Positions 15,050 through 25,754 of a stretch of DNA of 41,386 nt are shown here, piece after piece. Position 1 is the first letter of the stretch, and each line of letters begins with the position of its first letter. Source of the DNA: Actinoallomurus sp. (lineage in GTDB: Bacteria; Actinomycetota; Actinomycetes; Streptosporangiales; Streptosporangiaceae); NCBI GenBank assembly GCA_025964625.1, contig JAOPYL010000037.1:1-41386 (forward strand), written 5' to 3'. Made by a program: the position numbers and the translations under genes. Below the pieces are notes generated by a model that worked only from the letters and a program-made list of their open reading frames with translations, searched no databases and was not told the origin of the DNA.

Positions 15050-17215
15050 ATGAGTCTGGCTCTGTACCGCAAGTACCGGCCAGCGACGTTCGCCGAGCTC
15101 AAGGGGCAAGAACACGTCGCCGAGCCGCTCCAGCAGGCGTTGCGCAACGGGCGCATCCACCACGCGTACCTCTTCAGCGGGCCGCGGGGATGCGGTAAGA
15201 CGTCCAGCGCGCGGATCCTTGCCCGCTCGCTCAACTGTGAGCAGGGTCCTACTCCGGAGCCGTGCGGGCAGTGTGAGTCCTGTGTCGCCCTGGGGCCCAC
15301 CGGCGTGGGCCACATCGACGTCATCGAGATCGACGCGGCGTCGCACGGTGGTGTGGACGACGCCCGCGATCTTCGCGAACGCGCCTTCTTCTCCCCGGTG
15401 GCCGCGCGCTACAAGATCTACATCATCGACGAGGCGCACATGGTCACCCGCGAGGGTTTCAACGCGCTGCTGAAGCTCGTCGAGGAGCCGCCGGCCCACC
15501 TGAAGTTCATCTTCGCGACGACCGAGCCCGAGAAGGTCATCGGGACGATCCGGTCCCGCACGCACCACTATCCGTTCCGGCTCATCCCGCCGGGCACGCT
15601 GCGCGAGCTGCTGGAGGACATTCTCCAGAAGGAGAACGTCCCGTACGAGCCGGCCGCGATCCCGTTGGTGGTGCGCGCCGGTGCGGGGTCGGCCCGCGAC
15701 TCCGAGTCGATCCTCGACCAGCTCCTCGCCGGTTCCGGCGAGGAGGGCATCACGTACGCCCGGGCGGTCTCCCTGCTCGGCTATACCGACGCGACCCTGC
15801 TCGACGAGGTGGTGGACGCCGTCGCGGCCCGGGACGGCGGGGCGGTGTTCGCCGCGATCGACCGGGTGATGGAGGGCGGCCAGGATCCCCGGCGGTTCGC
15901 CGCCGACCTGCTGGAGCGCTTCCGCGACCTCGTGATCCTCTCCAACGTTCCCGACTCTGGAACGACCGGGCTGCTCGACGTGCCGGCGGACGAGCTGGAG
16001 CGCATGCAGGCCCAGGTGTCGCGGCTGGGCCTCGCCGAGCTGACGCGGGCCGCGGACCTGCTGCACACCGGGCTCACCGAGATGCGCGGCGCGACCGCTC
16101 CGCGGCTGCTGCTCGAACTCATCTGTGCCCGGATCCTGCTGCCCGGGGCGTATGGCGACGAGGCGTCGCTGCTCACCCGTCTCGACCGGCTCGAACGCCG
16201 TCTCGCCATCGGCGAGGGAGCGCCGGCCGAGGAGATCCCCCCGGTGCGGCGCGCACGCCCGCCGGCCACCCCGGATCAGCGGCCCGCATCCGGGGGCGCG
16301 GCCTCGGCGGAGGCGGCCCCGACTCGAAAGCCCGCACCACGGCACGACGTGCGGCCGTCGTCCGAAGCCCGGCAGACGGCTGCTGAGGGGCGCCAGGCCA
16401 CCGGTCCGGGAGGACAGCAACCCCCGCCCGCCCAGGGGGGCGACCCCACTTCCATTGTCCAGCGTGGCTCGGGGCGGGTGGAAGTGGAGCGGGGTTCTGT
16501 GGATAACGCCGCGACGGCGGCCGCGCCCGACCGGGGTGCGAGCAGCGTCGACTGGCCGGCGCCGGCCCAGCCGCCCGCTTCGTCCCACTCCTCGGGGTCG
16601 TCCGGGTCCTCCGCCGCGCCCCAGCCCGTCAGTCAGCCCTCCAGTCCGCCCGCGGACGGCCCGGCGCAGCCGGGGACGGTCGACGTCGCGGCCATCCGCC
16701 GGATGTGGGTGGACATCCTGGCGGCGGTGAAGCAGCGGAGCAAGGTCGCCTGGATCGTCCTGATGGAGGGCGTCGAGGTCGCCTCGCTGCAAGCTGACGT
16801 TCTGACACTCGCCTTCGCCAACGAGGGCAAGCGGCGGGGCTTCACCACGGGCGGCAAGGAGGTCGTGCTCCGTGAGGCGCTGAGGGAGATCCTCGGCGTC
16901 GACTGGCGCATCGACGCCATCCTCGACAACGGCTCCGGACAGGGCTCCCGGCCGAGTCCTCCCCCGCCCGAGCCCGGCGGATGGGGTGTGCCCGCCTCGC
17001 CCGCGACTCGCGACACTCGTGCGGCTCCGCCGCAGGCACCCGCGGGCGGACCGCCGCCGGGCCGGGTCCCGCTGCCGCCGGAACCCGTGGACGAGGCCGA
17101 CGAGGTCGATCCCGAAGGCGATGCCGACGCCGGCAACGAGGCCGCGCTCAGCGGCATGGCCCTGATCCAGCAGGTGCTCGGCGGCAAAGTCATCCAAGAG
17201 ATCAACAACGCTTGA
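15050..17215 (+). CDS. dnaX: DNA polymerase III subunit gamma/tau
   Basis: Clamp-loader ATPase of 721 aa. The AAA+ core has Walker A GPRGCGKTS (residues 44-52), zinc-module cysteines 63, 72, 75 and 78, Walker B IYIIDEAHM and sensor region FATTEPEKVIGTIRSR. A Pro/Ser/Gly-rich linker (about 395-540) follows. A tau-type C-terminal domain comes next (VDVAAIRRMWVDILAAVKQRSKVAWIVLMEG... LREALREILGVDWRIDAIL), then a second Pro-rich tail ending IQQVLGGKVIQEINNA. No A-rich slippery heptamer was seen, so a programmed frameshift to make gamma is not supported. Confidence 0.97.
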   Translation: MSLALYRKYRPATFAELKGQEHVAEPLQQALRNGRIHHAYLFSGPRGCGKTSSARILARSLNCEQGPTPEPCGQCESCVALGPTGVGHIDVIEIDAASHGGVDDARDLRERAFFSPVAARYKIYIIDEAHMVTREGFNALLKLVEEPPAHLKFIFATTEPEKVIGTIRSRTHHYPFRLIPPGTLRELLEDILQKENVPYEPAAIPLVVRAGAGSARDSESILDQLLAGSGEEGITYARAVSLLGYTDATLLDEVVDAVAARDGGAVFAAIDRVMEGGQDPRRFAADLLERFRDLVILSNVPDSGTTGLLDVPADELERMQAQVSRLGLAELTRAADLLHTGLTEMRGATAPRLLLELICARILLPGAYGDEASLLTRLDRLERRLAIGEGAPAEEIPPVRRARPPATPDQRPASGGAASAEAAPTRKPAPRHDVRPSSEARQTAAEGRQATGPGGQQPPPAQGGDPTSIVQRGSGRVEVERGSVDNAATAAAPDRGASSVDWPAPAQPPASSHSSGSSGSSAAPQPVSQPSSPPADGPAQPGTVDVAAIRRMWVDILAAVKQRSKVAWIVLMEGVEVASLQADVLTLAFANEGKRRGFTTGGKEVVLREALREILGVDWRIDAILDNGSGQGSRPSPPPPEPGGWGVPASPATRDTRAAPPQAPAGGPPPGRVPLPPEPVDEADEVDPEGDADAGNEAALSGMALIQQVLGGKVIQEINNA

Positions 17216-17231
17216 CCTGTGCGAACGGCCT

Positions 17232-17295
17232 CGGAGGCAGGGCCGCAGGTCGACCTCGGCCGGGTGAGGCGGCCCCGGACCGCAGGCCCTCTCCG
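17232..17295 (+). terminator. Possible terminator or hairpin after dnaX
   Basis: CGGAG-GC-AGGGCC (17232-17244) pairs with GGCCCTCTCCG (17285-17295) leaving a 2-base bulge; inner GC-rich sequence can pair further. There is no T-tract. It sits in the 215-bp dnaX-ybaB gap and may attenuate rather than end transcription. Confidence 0.35.
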
Positions 17296-17430
17296 AAGAA
17301 TTCAGTCCCGGCACGGCCGTACGGTCCGGCGCGACGAGATGCCGGTAGCGCGATCACGGGTGCGCGCGTACCGCATCGCGAGCGGACCCCGTAGTCTCGT
17401 GCCAACGGACGACCTAACGAGGAGAGCACC

Positions 17431-17799
17431 GTGGAACCCGGTGACCAGCCGAATATCCAGCAGATGCTGCAGCAGGCCCAGCGTATGCAGGAGCAGTTCC
17501 TGACGCTGCAGCGCGAACTCGCCGAGGCCGAGATCGAGGGGACCGCCGGAGGCGGCCTGGTCACCGCGACGGTCAACGGGCAGTCCGAGCTGGTCAAGCT
17601 CGTGATCGACCCGGCGGCGATCGATGTCGACGACCCGCAGGACACCGCCGAGACGATCGCCGATCTGGTGGTCGCGGCGATCCACAACGCCGGTGAAGAG
17701 GCCCAGAAGCTCCAGGAGACGAAGATGGGGCCGCTGACCGAGGGACTGGGTGGTCTGGGCGGCGGCCTGCCCGGCGGGCTCGGTCTTCCGGGTCTCTGA
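17431..17799 (+). CDS. YbaB/EbfC-family nucleoid-associated protein
   Basis: Small dimeric DNA-binding protein of 122 aa. The N-terminal helix [53 protein letters not shown] is the family signature, followed by [28 protein letters not shown] and a Gly-rich tail. The GTG start follows GAGGAGA. It lies between dnaX and recR, as in most bacteria. Confidence 0.95.
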   Translation: MEPGDQPNIQQMLQQAQRMQEQFLTLQRELAEAEIEGTAGGGLVTATVNGQSELVKLVIDPAAIDVDDPQDTAETIADLVVAAIHNAGEEAQKLQETKMGPLTEGLGGLGGGLPGGLGLPGL

Positions 17800-17836
17800 C
17801 ACCTGCGCACACACCGACGAGGAGAAGGGAGGGGTC

Positions 17837-18436
17837 GTGTACGAAGGGGTTGTTCAGAACCTCATCGACGAGCTCGGCAGGCTGCCCGGTGTCGGGCCCA
17901 AGAGCGCGCAGCGGATCGCCTTCCATCTGCTCGCCGCGGACCCCGCCGACGTCACACGGCTGGCGGAGGCGCTGCGGGAGGTAAAGGACAAGGTCCGGTT
18001 CTGCAAGGTCTGCGGAAATGTGGCCGAGGCCGAAGAGTGCCGCATCTGCCGCGACGCTCGACGCGACCTGCACGTGATCTGCGTGGTGGAGGAGCCGAAG
18101 GACGTCGTCGCGATCGAGAAGACGCGCGAGTTCCGCGGCCGCTACCACGTGCTGGGGGGCGCGATCAGCCCGATCGAGGGCGTCGGCCCCGAGGACCTGC
18201 GTATCAGGGAGCTCATGCAGCGGCTCGCCGACGGCGGGGTCACCGAGCTCATCCTGGCGACCGACCCGAACCTGGAAGGCGAGGCGACCGCCACCTACCT
18301 TGCCCGGCTTGTGAAACCGATGGGCCTCACCGTCACCCGGCTGGCCAGCGGCCTGCCGGTGGGAGGCGACCTGGAATACGCCGACGAGGTGACACTCGGT
18401 CGTGCGTTCGAAGGACGGAGGCTGCTCGATGTCTGA
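17837..18436 (+). CDS. recR: Recombination protein RecR
   Basis: Part of the RecFOR pathway that loads RecA at gaps; 199 aa, the standard length. It has the N-terminal HhH ([24 protein letters not shown]), a four-cysteine zinc finger ([19 protein letters not shown]), the Toprim domain ([44 protein letters not shown]) and C-terminal [28 protein letters not shown] at 17837 follows GGGAGGGG. The stop overlaps the start of the DUF5063 gene. Confidence 0.97.
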   Translation: MYEGVVQNLIDELGRLPGVGPKSAQRIAFHLLAADPADVTRLAEALREVKDKVRFCKVCGNVAEAEECRICRDARRDLHVICVVEEPKDVVAIEKTREFRGRYHVLGGAISPIEGVGPEDLRIRELMQRLADGGVTELILATDPNLEGEATATYLARLVKPMGLTVTRLASGLPVGGDLEYADEVTLGRAFEGRRLLDV

Positions 18437-18962
18437 GAACAGCTGGACCACGCTCGCCGATCGAGTGGCGAAGCACGTTGAGAACTATCTGGCCGGACTC
18501 GAGGCCGTCGCCCGGGGCGACGCCGGCCAGCACACGGTGCCGCTGCTGCTGCTCGAGGTCTCGCAGATAGCGCTGGCCGGGGCGCAGCTCGGCGCGAGCA
18601 CCGACGTTATCCTGCCGGACAACTGGGAGCCGGACGTCGGCGAGGACCCCGATCTGGACACCGTACGCCAGGGGCTCGCCGAACGCCTGACCGATGTCGA
18701 CGACTACACCGAGGTGTTCGAGCCGTACAAGGACCACGAGACGACGGCGTACCGGTTGTCGGACGACCTCGTCGACGTGGCCAGCGACCTGGTCCACGGG
18801 CGGCGTCACTATGAGGCCAACCGTAAGGTGGAGGCGCTCTGGTGGTGGCAGTACAGCTACTTCAACCATTGGGGGAACCACGCGGGCGCGGCACTGCGGG
18901 CCCTGTACGCCGTGTCCGCGAGCGCGCGTCTCGACGTGATAGAAGAGCCGGTGGCCGGTTGA
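18429..18962 (+). CDS. DUF5063 domain-containing protein
   Basis: Soluble acidic protein of 177 aa: [64 protein letters not shown], and the aromatic [25 protein letters not shown]. It matches the DUF5063 family, found beside recR in actinobacteria; the function is unknown. The ATG at 18429 lies inside the last codons of recR (8-base overlap), so translation is coupled. Confidence 0.9.
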   Translation: MSENSWTTLADRVAKHVENYLAGLEAVARGDAGQHTVPLLLLEVSQIALAGAQLGASTDVILPDNWEPDVGEDPDLDTVRQGLAERLTDVDDYTEVFEPYKDHETTAYRLSDDLVDVASDLVHGRRHYEANRKVEALWWWQYSYFNHWGNHAGAALRALYAVSASARLDVIEEPVAG

Positions 18963-19095
18963 CCGCAAGGTTTCCGGAGTATTGCGTGGATTTCCGTAAA
19001 TCTCGCATAACGAGCTAACGCCTCGCTGGGTAACGCGCTGACCTCGGTAGACTCAGGCCTCGAACGCCTGATCCCGATTCGAGGAGTGCACACGC

Positions 19096-20360
<1,265 letters not shown>

Positions 20361-20364
<4 letters not shown>

Positions 20365-21434
20365 GCGCGCGCAAGCCCACGCTCGCCCTCGTCGGCGCCA
20401 CCGGCGCCGTCGGCACCGTGATGCGCGAGATCGTCTCCTCCCGTGAGGACGTCTACGGGGAGATCCGGCTTGTCGCGTCCGCCCGCTCGGCGGGCAAGCG
20501 GCTGTCGGTGCGCGGGGAGGAGCTCGTCGTCCAGGAGCTGACCCCGGAGGTCTTCGACGGCGTGGACATCGCCATGTTCGACGTGCCGGACGAGGTGTCC
20601 AAGGTCTGGGTGCCGATCGCCGCCGAGCACGGCGCGGTCGTGGTGGACAAGTCCGGCGCGTTCCGGATGGATCCCGACGTGCCGCTCGTGGTGCCGGAGG
20701 TCAACCCGGAGGCCGTGCGCGACCGGCCGCGGGGCATCATCTCCACGCCGAACTGCACCACGCTGTCGATGATGGCCGCTATGGGCGCGCTGCACGCCGA
20801 GTACACCCTGCGCGAGCTCGTGGTCGCCTCCTACCAGGCGGTTTCGGGCGCCGGCGTGGCCGGGACGGAGCGGCTGTACGCGGAGATCGAGGCGGTCGCC
20901 GGCGACCGTACGCTCGGCCAGTCGGCGGGCGACGTGCGCAAGGCGGTCCATAACCGCCTCGGCGACAGCGAGTCGCCGTTCCCCGCGCCGCTGGCACTCA
21001 ACGTCGTGCCGTGGGCCGGCTCCCTCAAGGAGGGCGGCTGGGCGTCGGAGGAGCTCAAGCTCCGCAACGAGTCCCGCAAGATCCTCGGCATCTCCGACCT
21101 GAAGGTGTCGGCCACCTGCGTACGCGTCCCCGTGGTGACGACGCATTCGCTCGCCGTCCACGCGACCTTCGAGCAGCCGGTCACGGTCGACGGCGTCCGG
21201 TCGATCCTGGACGCCGCCCCGACCGTGGTCGTGATGGACGACCCGGAGAACGGCGTCTTCCCCACCCCCGCCGATGTCGTCGGCACGGACCCGACCTACG
21301 TCGGCCGGATCCGCCAGGCGATCGACTTCCCCAACGCGCTCGACCTGTTCGTCTGCGGCGACAATCTGCGCAAGGGCGCGGCGCTGAACGCCGCCGAGAT
21401 CGCCGAGCTGGTGGCCGCCGAGTTCACGGCCTGA
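20361..21434 (+). CDS. asd: Aspartate-semialdehyde dehydrogenase
   Basis: Reduces aspartyl phosphate to the semialdehyde, the second step of the aspartate pathway; 357 aa. The NADP-binding motif [10 protein letters not shown] is at residues 12-21, the catalytic Cys132 is in [10 protein letters not shown], and the substrate region reads [18 protein letters not shown]. The dimer-interface motif [23 protein letters not shown] is also present. It is coupled to lysC by an ATGA overlap and followed by a strong terminator. Confidence 0.97.
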
Positions 21435-21441
21435 TGAAGGA

Positions 21442-21472
21442 CGGGGAGGCCCGGTGACGCCGGGCCTCCCCG
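21442..21472 (+). terminator. Terminator of the lysC-asd operon
   Basis: CGGGGAGGCCCGG (21442-21454) and CCGGGCCTCCCCG (21460-21472) form a perfect 13-bp stem around TGACG, followed by GTTTCGCG. It lies 8 bp after the asd stop and may also serve the convergent gene ending at 21492. Confidence 0.85.
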
Positions 21473-21491
21473 GTTTCGCGTGAAACAATGA

Positions 21492-21998
21492 TCAGCCGAA
21501 CGTGATGTCCCAGTGCGAGGGCTCGCGGGCGAACATGATCCGGTCGGCCGTCCGATGCGCCGTCCGATATTGCGCGGCGCCGTCACCGCGCGTCGGGACA
21601 CGCTTGTAGTGGCCTCTGATGAAGTGGTTGATGCACCGGTTGGGCAGGACGTCGAGCTTGTAGCCACCACCGTGGCTGAAACGCCCCAGCGCGTGCCCGG
21701 CCTCGGTGCCGCCCGAGATCACGAGCCCGCAGCGGCTGGCATCCTTGAGCTGGAGCATCCCATAGAGGGTCGCCGGCCGGATCCCGTCGAACGAGGTGCA
21801 GTGCCGATTCGCGCGGCGGGTGCAGTGCCCGGAGGAGATCCACCTGAGACCCTCCTCGTGGAGCAGCGCTCCCGCCTCCTGTTGATGCAGCACGGCCGAC
21901 GGTGTCTTTCGATCATGGGTGCGCGCCTGGGCCACACCAGTCGTTAAGGTGCAGAACATCATGGCGCAGCCGGCGATGATGGTGAGTCGTGTGGACAT
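21492..21998 (-). CDS. Secreted M15/hedgehog-fold peptidase-like protein
   Basis: Protein of 168 aa. A signal peptide (MSTRLTIIAGCAMMFCTLTTGVAQA) precedes a mature domain with SSGHCTRR, CTSFDGIRPATLYGMLQLKDASRCGLVISGGTEAGHALGRFSHGGGYKLDVLPNRC and a final SHWDITFG. His109, Asp116 and His162 are placed like the zinc ligands of D-Ala-D-Ala peptidases of family M15. Four mature cysteines (59, 67, 90, 122) could form two disulfides. The activity is inferred from this pattern only. The upstream ATG at 22046 is rejected because it would bury the signal peptide. Confidence 0.75.
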   Translation of the reverse strand: MSTRLTIIAGCAMMFCTLTTGVAQARTHDRKTPSAVLHQQEAGALLHEEGLRWISSGHCTRRANRHCTSFDGIRPATLYGMLQLKDASRCGLVISGGTEAGHALGRFSHGGGYKLDVLPNRCINHFIRGHYKRVPTRGDGAAQYRTAHRTADRIMFAREPSHWDITFG

Positions 21999-22149
21999 CC
22001 AACCTCCCCGTATGTGTCGCATGCGCCAAGCCGCAGCATCGATCACCTACGGCGCGACACTCCGGCAAGAGGCGCGCCGCCTTACCAAAACAGATCCGTA
22101 CTCTTACCCTCCGCTGGCCTGCGGCGGTCCGGGGGACAGGGGTCGTACA

Positions 22150-22821
22150 GTGTCGGCTGTGGCCGTACCGACCAAGTCCGAGCAGACCAGAGACCTGATC
22201 GCCAAGACCGCGCTGAGGCTGTTCCGCGAGCGCGGTTACGAGGCCACGACCATGCGGGCGATCGCGACCGAGGCCGGCGTGTCGGTGGGCAACGCGTACT
22301 ACTACTTCTCCTCCAAGGAAGAGCTGATCCAGCTCTACTACGAGCACTCCCAGGAGGACCACACCGAGCAGTGCGCGGAGGTCCTCGCACGGGAGCGGGA
22401 GTTCCGTGCCCGGCTCCACGGCGTGGTCCGCGCCCGCATCGACACGCTTCAGCCGTACAAGGAGTTCGCCGGCAAGTTCTTCAAGTACGCCGCGGAGCCG
22501 ACGAGCCCGCTGAGCCCGTTCAGCCCGGAGTCCGCGCCGGTGCGTGACGCGGCGATCGCCGTCTACCGCGAGGTGGTGGAGGGCTCGACCCTGAAGACCG
22601 ACGCCGAGATCCGCGCGGACCTGCCGGAGCTGCTCTGGCTGTACTCCATGGGGGTCATCCTCTACTGGGTGTACGACAGCTCGCCGGGGGCCTCCAAGAC
22701 GTACCGGCTCGTCGAGCGCACGGTCCCGCTGATCGACCGCCTCGTGGGGCTGGCGCGGGTGCCAGGGATGCGGGGCATCGTGCGCGAAGCCCTCTCCACC
22801 TACCGCGATCTGCGCAAGTAG
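22150..22821 (+). CDS. TetR-family transcriptional regulator
   Basis: Repressor-type regulator of 223 aa. The HTH occupies about residues 12-58: TRDLIAKTALRLFRERGYEATTMRAIATEAGVSVGNAYYYFSSKEELI. A ligand-binding helical domain with FKYAAEPTSPLSPFSPESAPVRDAAIAVYREVVEG follows. The GTG at 22150 is chosen because ACAGGGG lies 7 nt upstream. It converges with the S9 peptidase gene and is divergent from the secreted M15-like gene, sharing a 150-bp intergenic region with it. The target is unknown. Confidence 0.9.
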   Translation: MSAVAVPTKSEQTRDLIAKTALRLFRERGYEATTMRAIATEAGVSVGNAYYYFSSKEELIQLYYEHSQEDHTEQCAEVLAREREFRARLHGVVRARIDTLQPYKEFAGKFFKYAAEPTSPLSPFSPESAPVRDAAIAVYREVVEGSTLKTDAEIRADLPELLWLYSMGVILYWVYDSSPGASKTYRLVERTVPLIDRLVGLARVPGMRGIVREALSTYRDLRK

Positions 22822-22868
22822 GGCACCCCTGGCCATGCTCCGGCCGGGTCGGAGCGGTCCTGACGGAC

Positions 22869-24632
22869 TCAGAGCATCGCGAGGTGCTTGCGGGCGAAGT
22901 CGATGGTCGCCGCCATCTGCCGGATCCGCTCCTCGACGACGAGCGAGCCGTGCCCGGCGTCGTACCGGTAGACCTCATGCTCCTTGCCCAGGTCGCGGAG
23001 GCGGGCCAGGTAGTTGTCGATCTGCCGGATCGGGCAGCGCGGGTCGTTCTCGCCGGCCATGACCAGGAGCGGCGCGGTGACCTCGTCGACGTAGGTGATC
23101 GGCGACGACGCCTGGTAGCGCTCCGGGACCTCCGCCGGCGATCCGCCGAACAGCGAACGGTCGAACGCCTGCAGCCCCTCCATCTCGTCGTCGTACGCGG
23201 CGACGTAGTCGGCCACCGGCACGACGCCGATCGCGACGGACCAGTCACGCGGCTGGGTGCCGATGCCGAGCAGGGTGATGAAGCCGCCCCATGACCCGCC
23301 GGTGAGCACCAGCCGGGACGGGTCGGCGAGCCCCGAGGAGATCGCCCAGTCGCGGACCGCCTTGATGTCCTCGAGCTCGGTCAGCCCGGGACGGCCCTCG
23401 ATGGCGTCCCGCCATTCGGTGCCGTAGCCCGTCGAGCCCCGGTAGTTGACGCGCACGACGGCGAAGCCGTGGTCGACCCAGGCGGCGGCGTCCGGCGCGA
23501 AGGAGTCGTTGTCGTACGCCGTCGGGCCGCCGTGCACGTCGAAGACCGTCGGGAACGGTCCAGTGCCGGCCGGCTTGGAGACGAGGGCGTGGATCTCGCC
23601 GCCGGGCCCGGCCACCCAGGCGTCCTCGACCGGCACCGACTCCGGCGCGGGCGGCCCCGGTGGGGTCAGCACGATCGCGCCCGAGGTCGACCGGATCACA
23701 GGCGGTGAGGCGGCGGAGGACCAGGAGAACTCCACGGTGCCGTCCGGACGCGCGGTGGCCGAGCCGATCGCGCCGCGGGGCGTGTGGATGCGCTCCAGTT
23801 CACCGCGGGCGAGGTCGTAGCGGTACAGCTCGTCCCGGGCGTGGTGGGAGTGGGAGATGAGCAGCGCGGAGGCGTCCGGGTACCAGTCGGCGCCCACCTC
23901 GCCGGGCAGGTCCAGCACGATCTCGCGGATCTCGCCGCTGATCGGATCCCAGATGAGCGGCTCCGGCTTGCCGCGGCGTTCGTGCTCGACGAGCAGCCGC
24001 TGGTCGCCGGAGACCGGTGAGAACGCGATCCCGCCCAGGCCCTTGCCGGGACCATCCCACAGGTCGGCGACGGTATCGCCGTCCGGGCGCATGACGCGCA
24101 GTGCCATGTGCCGGCTGTCACCGTGCTCGCTGTGGCCCAGCGCGACGAGTGACTCGTCCTTGGACAGGTCGACGACGTGGGCGTCCTCGGAGTGCGCGTA
24201 GATCGTGAACGGCGCGGACCCCGGCGGGCACAGGTGGACGGTCGTGCCGCCCTCGGTGGACCGGCCGATCACCGAGAGGCCGCTCGACCCGACCGCCAGC
24301 CCCGCCGGGTAGGACGGCTTCAGCGGTGGCGCGGCCGGCTCGTCCTCGCCGCCGCCGAACGACTGCCGCTTCCACACCCCGAACTCGTCGCCGTCGGTGT
24401 CGGCGAACCACCAGATGGACTCACCGGTCGGGTCGATGCCGCCGATCCAGGTGCCGTTGGCCCGGTCGGTGACCTGCCGGCGGTCGCCGGTGGCGCGGTC
24501 CCAGGCGTATATCTCCCAGGTCCCGGTGACGTTGGAGCGGTAGACACTGCGGTTCGGCGCGTCATGGGCCCACCCGGGCAGACTCACCCGGGCCGCACGG
24601 AAGCGGGCCTTCCAGCGTTCCTCATCGACCAT
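22869..24632 (-). CDS. S9-family peptidase (prolyl oligopeptidase/acylaminoacyl-peptidase type)
   Basis: Cytoplasmic serine peptidase of 587 aa with no signal peptide. An N-terminal beta-propeller (about 20-330, e.g. WEIYAWDRATGDRRQVTD, ELYRYDLARGELERIHTP) precedes an alpha/beta-hydrolase domain. The catalytic triad is Ser447 (TGGSWGGF), Asp530 (AGENDPRCP) and His561 (DAGHGSLV). The oxyanion region is FDVHGGPTAYDND, and NYRGSTGYG is typical of S9. It lies 12 bp after the carboxypeptidase gene on the same strand, so cotranscription is likely. Confidence 0.93.
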   Translation of the reverse strand: MVDEERWKARFRAARVSLPGWAHDAPNRSVYRSNVTGTWEIYAWDRATGDRRQVTDRANGTWIGGIDPTGESIWWFADTDGDEFGVWKRQSFGGGEDEPAAPPLKPSYPAGLAVGSSGLSVIGRSTEGGTTVHLCPPGSAPFTIYAHSEDAHVVDLSKDESLVALGHSEHGDSRHMALRVMRPDGDTVADLWDGPGKGLGGIAFSPVSGDQRLLVEHERRGKPEPLIWDPISGEIREIVLDLPGEVGADWYPDASALLISHSHHARDELYRYDLARGELERIHTPRGAIGSATARPDGTVEFSWSSAASPPVIRSTSGAIVLTPPGPPAPESVPVEDAWVAGPGGEIHALVSKPAGTGPFPTVFDVHGGPTAYDNDSFAPDAAAWVDHGFAVVRVNYRGSTGYGTEWRDAIEGRPGLTELEDIKAVRDWAISSGLADPSRLVLTGGSWGGFITLLGIGTQPRDWSVAIGVVPVADYVAAYDDEMEGLQAFDRSLFGGSPAEVPERYQASSPITYVDEVTAPLLVMAGENDPRCPIRQIDNYLARLRDLGKEHEVYRYDAGHGSLVVEERIRQMAATIDFARKHLAML

Positions 24633-24644
24633 GGTTCAAGTCTC

Positions 24645-25580
24645 TCAGTCCGTGGGAGCGCCCGCGGGCAGTGACCGCAGCCGAAGCTCGGCACTCTTGG
24701 CGCCGAAGCCCCAGTCGAGCATCGTGGCGGCGTTCTTGAACCGGCGGTTCGGGTCCGTGGTCGTGCTGTTCAGCAGCAGCCCGATGAGGGTACGGCCGCC
24801 GCGCTCGGCCGCGAACAGCAGGCAGTACCCGGCGCCGTCGGTGTGGCCCGTCTTGACGCCGATGGTCCCGCTGTAGGAGCCGAGCAGCAGGTTCGTGTTG
24901 GTCCAGGTGTACGCGTGGTGGCCACCGCCCGTGGCCAGCTTGTACGTCTTGCGCGCCACGACCGCGCGGAAGTTCGTGCTCTTCATCGCGTACCGGGCCA
25001 GCGTGATCAGGTCGTCTGGGGTGGAGTAGCCCTCCTTGTGGGAGGACGTGGGCAGCCCGTCGGCGTCGAGGAGGTGCGTGTCCTTCAGGCCGAGCGAGGC
25101 GGCGGTCTTGTTCATCTTGGCGATGAACTTCGTCTGGCCGGGACCGTACACGTCGGCGAGGGCGTACGCCGCGTCGCAGCCGGACGGGAGCATCATGCCG
25201 TTCAGCAGCTGCCGGACGGTGAGCTTGTCCCCGGTCTTGAGGCCGGCGCTGCTCGCGTCATTGTGCTTGACGTGGTCGACGTAGGACTTCTTGATCGTGA
25301 CCTTCCGGTCGAGGTTCCCCGCGCGAAGCACGACGACCGCGGTCATCACCTTCGTGATGCTGCCGATCGGCCGCTTCGTCGTCGTGGCCCGGCCCCAGAG
25401 CTTCTTCCCCTTGGTCGCGTCGTAGAGGTACGCGCCCTTCGCCGTGATCCCGGACGGCCCCGACTGGGCGTAGACGGCGCCTTCCCGAGCAGGCGCCGTG
25501 GCGTTCGCCGCGGTCAGTGGAACCGCACCGAGCAGGCCGCCCGCGGCGGCGGCGGCGGTCAGGCGGGCACTGAGACGCAT
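24645..25580 (-). CDS. D-alanyl-D-alanine carboxypeptidase (low-molecular-weight PBP, S11)
   Basis: Secreted peptidoglycan-trimming enzyme of 311 aa. A signal peptide (MRLSARLTAAAAAGGLLGAVPLTAANATA) is followed by the penicillin-binding domain with Ser74-x-x-Lys77 (GSITKVMTA), Ser133-Gly-Cys135 in place of SxN (LPSGCDAAYALA) and Lys243-Thr-Gly (VKTGHTDGAGYCLL). SGC is seen in other actinobacterial S11 enzymes. The ATG follows AGGAG at 6 nt. No C-terminal anchor is present. Confidence 0.93.
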   Translation of the reverse strand: MRLSARLTAAAAAGGLLGAVPLTAANATAPAREGAVYAQSGPSGITAKGAYLYDATKGKKLWGRATTTKRPIGSITKVMTAVVVLRAGNLDRKVTIKKSYVDHVKHNDASSAGLKTGDKLTVRQLLNGMMLPSGCDAAYALADVYGPGQTKFIAKMNKTAASLGLKDTHLLDADGLPTSSHKEGYSTPDDLITLARYAMKSTNFRAVVARKTYKLATGGGHHAYTWTNTNLLLGSYSGTIGVKTGHTDGAGYCLLFAAERGGRTLIGLLLNSTTTDPNRRFKNAATMLDWGFGAKSAELRLRSLPAGAPTD

Positions 25581-25645
25581 GGCAACTCCTGCTGAGCGGG
25601 GGGTGGTAGGAGAGCATGCTGGCAGTTGGGTATTTGCGGCGCAAG

Positions 25646-25672
25646 CGGGTCCGGTCCGGCAGACCGGACCCG
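25646..25672. repeat. Inverted repeat in the dac / ABC-like operon intergenic region
   Basis: CGGGTCCGGTC (25646-25656) and GACCGGACCCG (25662-25672) form a perfect 11-bp stem around CGGCA. It lies 66 bp upstream of the carboxypeptidase start and about 245 bp before the ABC-like operon. The 337-bp gap (25581-25917) holds no supportable gene, only this, the inverted repeat at 25737-25754, and GTAAC/GTTAC (25810-25814 and 25830-25834). Confidence 0.6.
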
Positions 25673-25736
25673 GACATCCCGCGTCAACAGTCGCCTTTTG
25701 TCCGCTATCCGGTTTTCGGGCTGAACCATTTGTTCG

Positions 25737-25754
25737 TGTGCGAGTATTCGCACA
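25737..25754. promoter_or_regulatory. Candidate operator upstream of the ABC-like operon
   Basis: TGTGCGA-GTAT-TCGCACA is a perfect 7-bp inverted repeat with a 4-bp centre, the size of a typical LacI/GntR/TetR-type site. It lies 164 bp before the pseudo-ATPase start in the divergent gap. Function is inferred from symmetry alone. Confidence 0.4.

Noticed and set aside
15050-17215. Programmed frameshift in dnaX to make gamma
   Set aside because: No A-rich slippery heptamer or following stem was seen. A single long frame encodes the tau-like product.
14807-17314. Very long open frame on the minus strand opposite dnaX, the DUF952 gene and the SRP RNA
   Set aside because: Its translation is Arg/Gly/His-rich with no recognisable domain, runs across an RNA gene, and mirrors the codon structure of dnaX. 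It is a high-GC shadow.
18963-19095. Lysine riboswitch upstream of lysC
   Set aside because: The gap is only 133 bp and lacks the conserved L-box core. Feedback through the ACT domains explains regulation. A TAGACT box (19048-19053) is a plausible -10.
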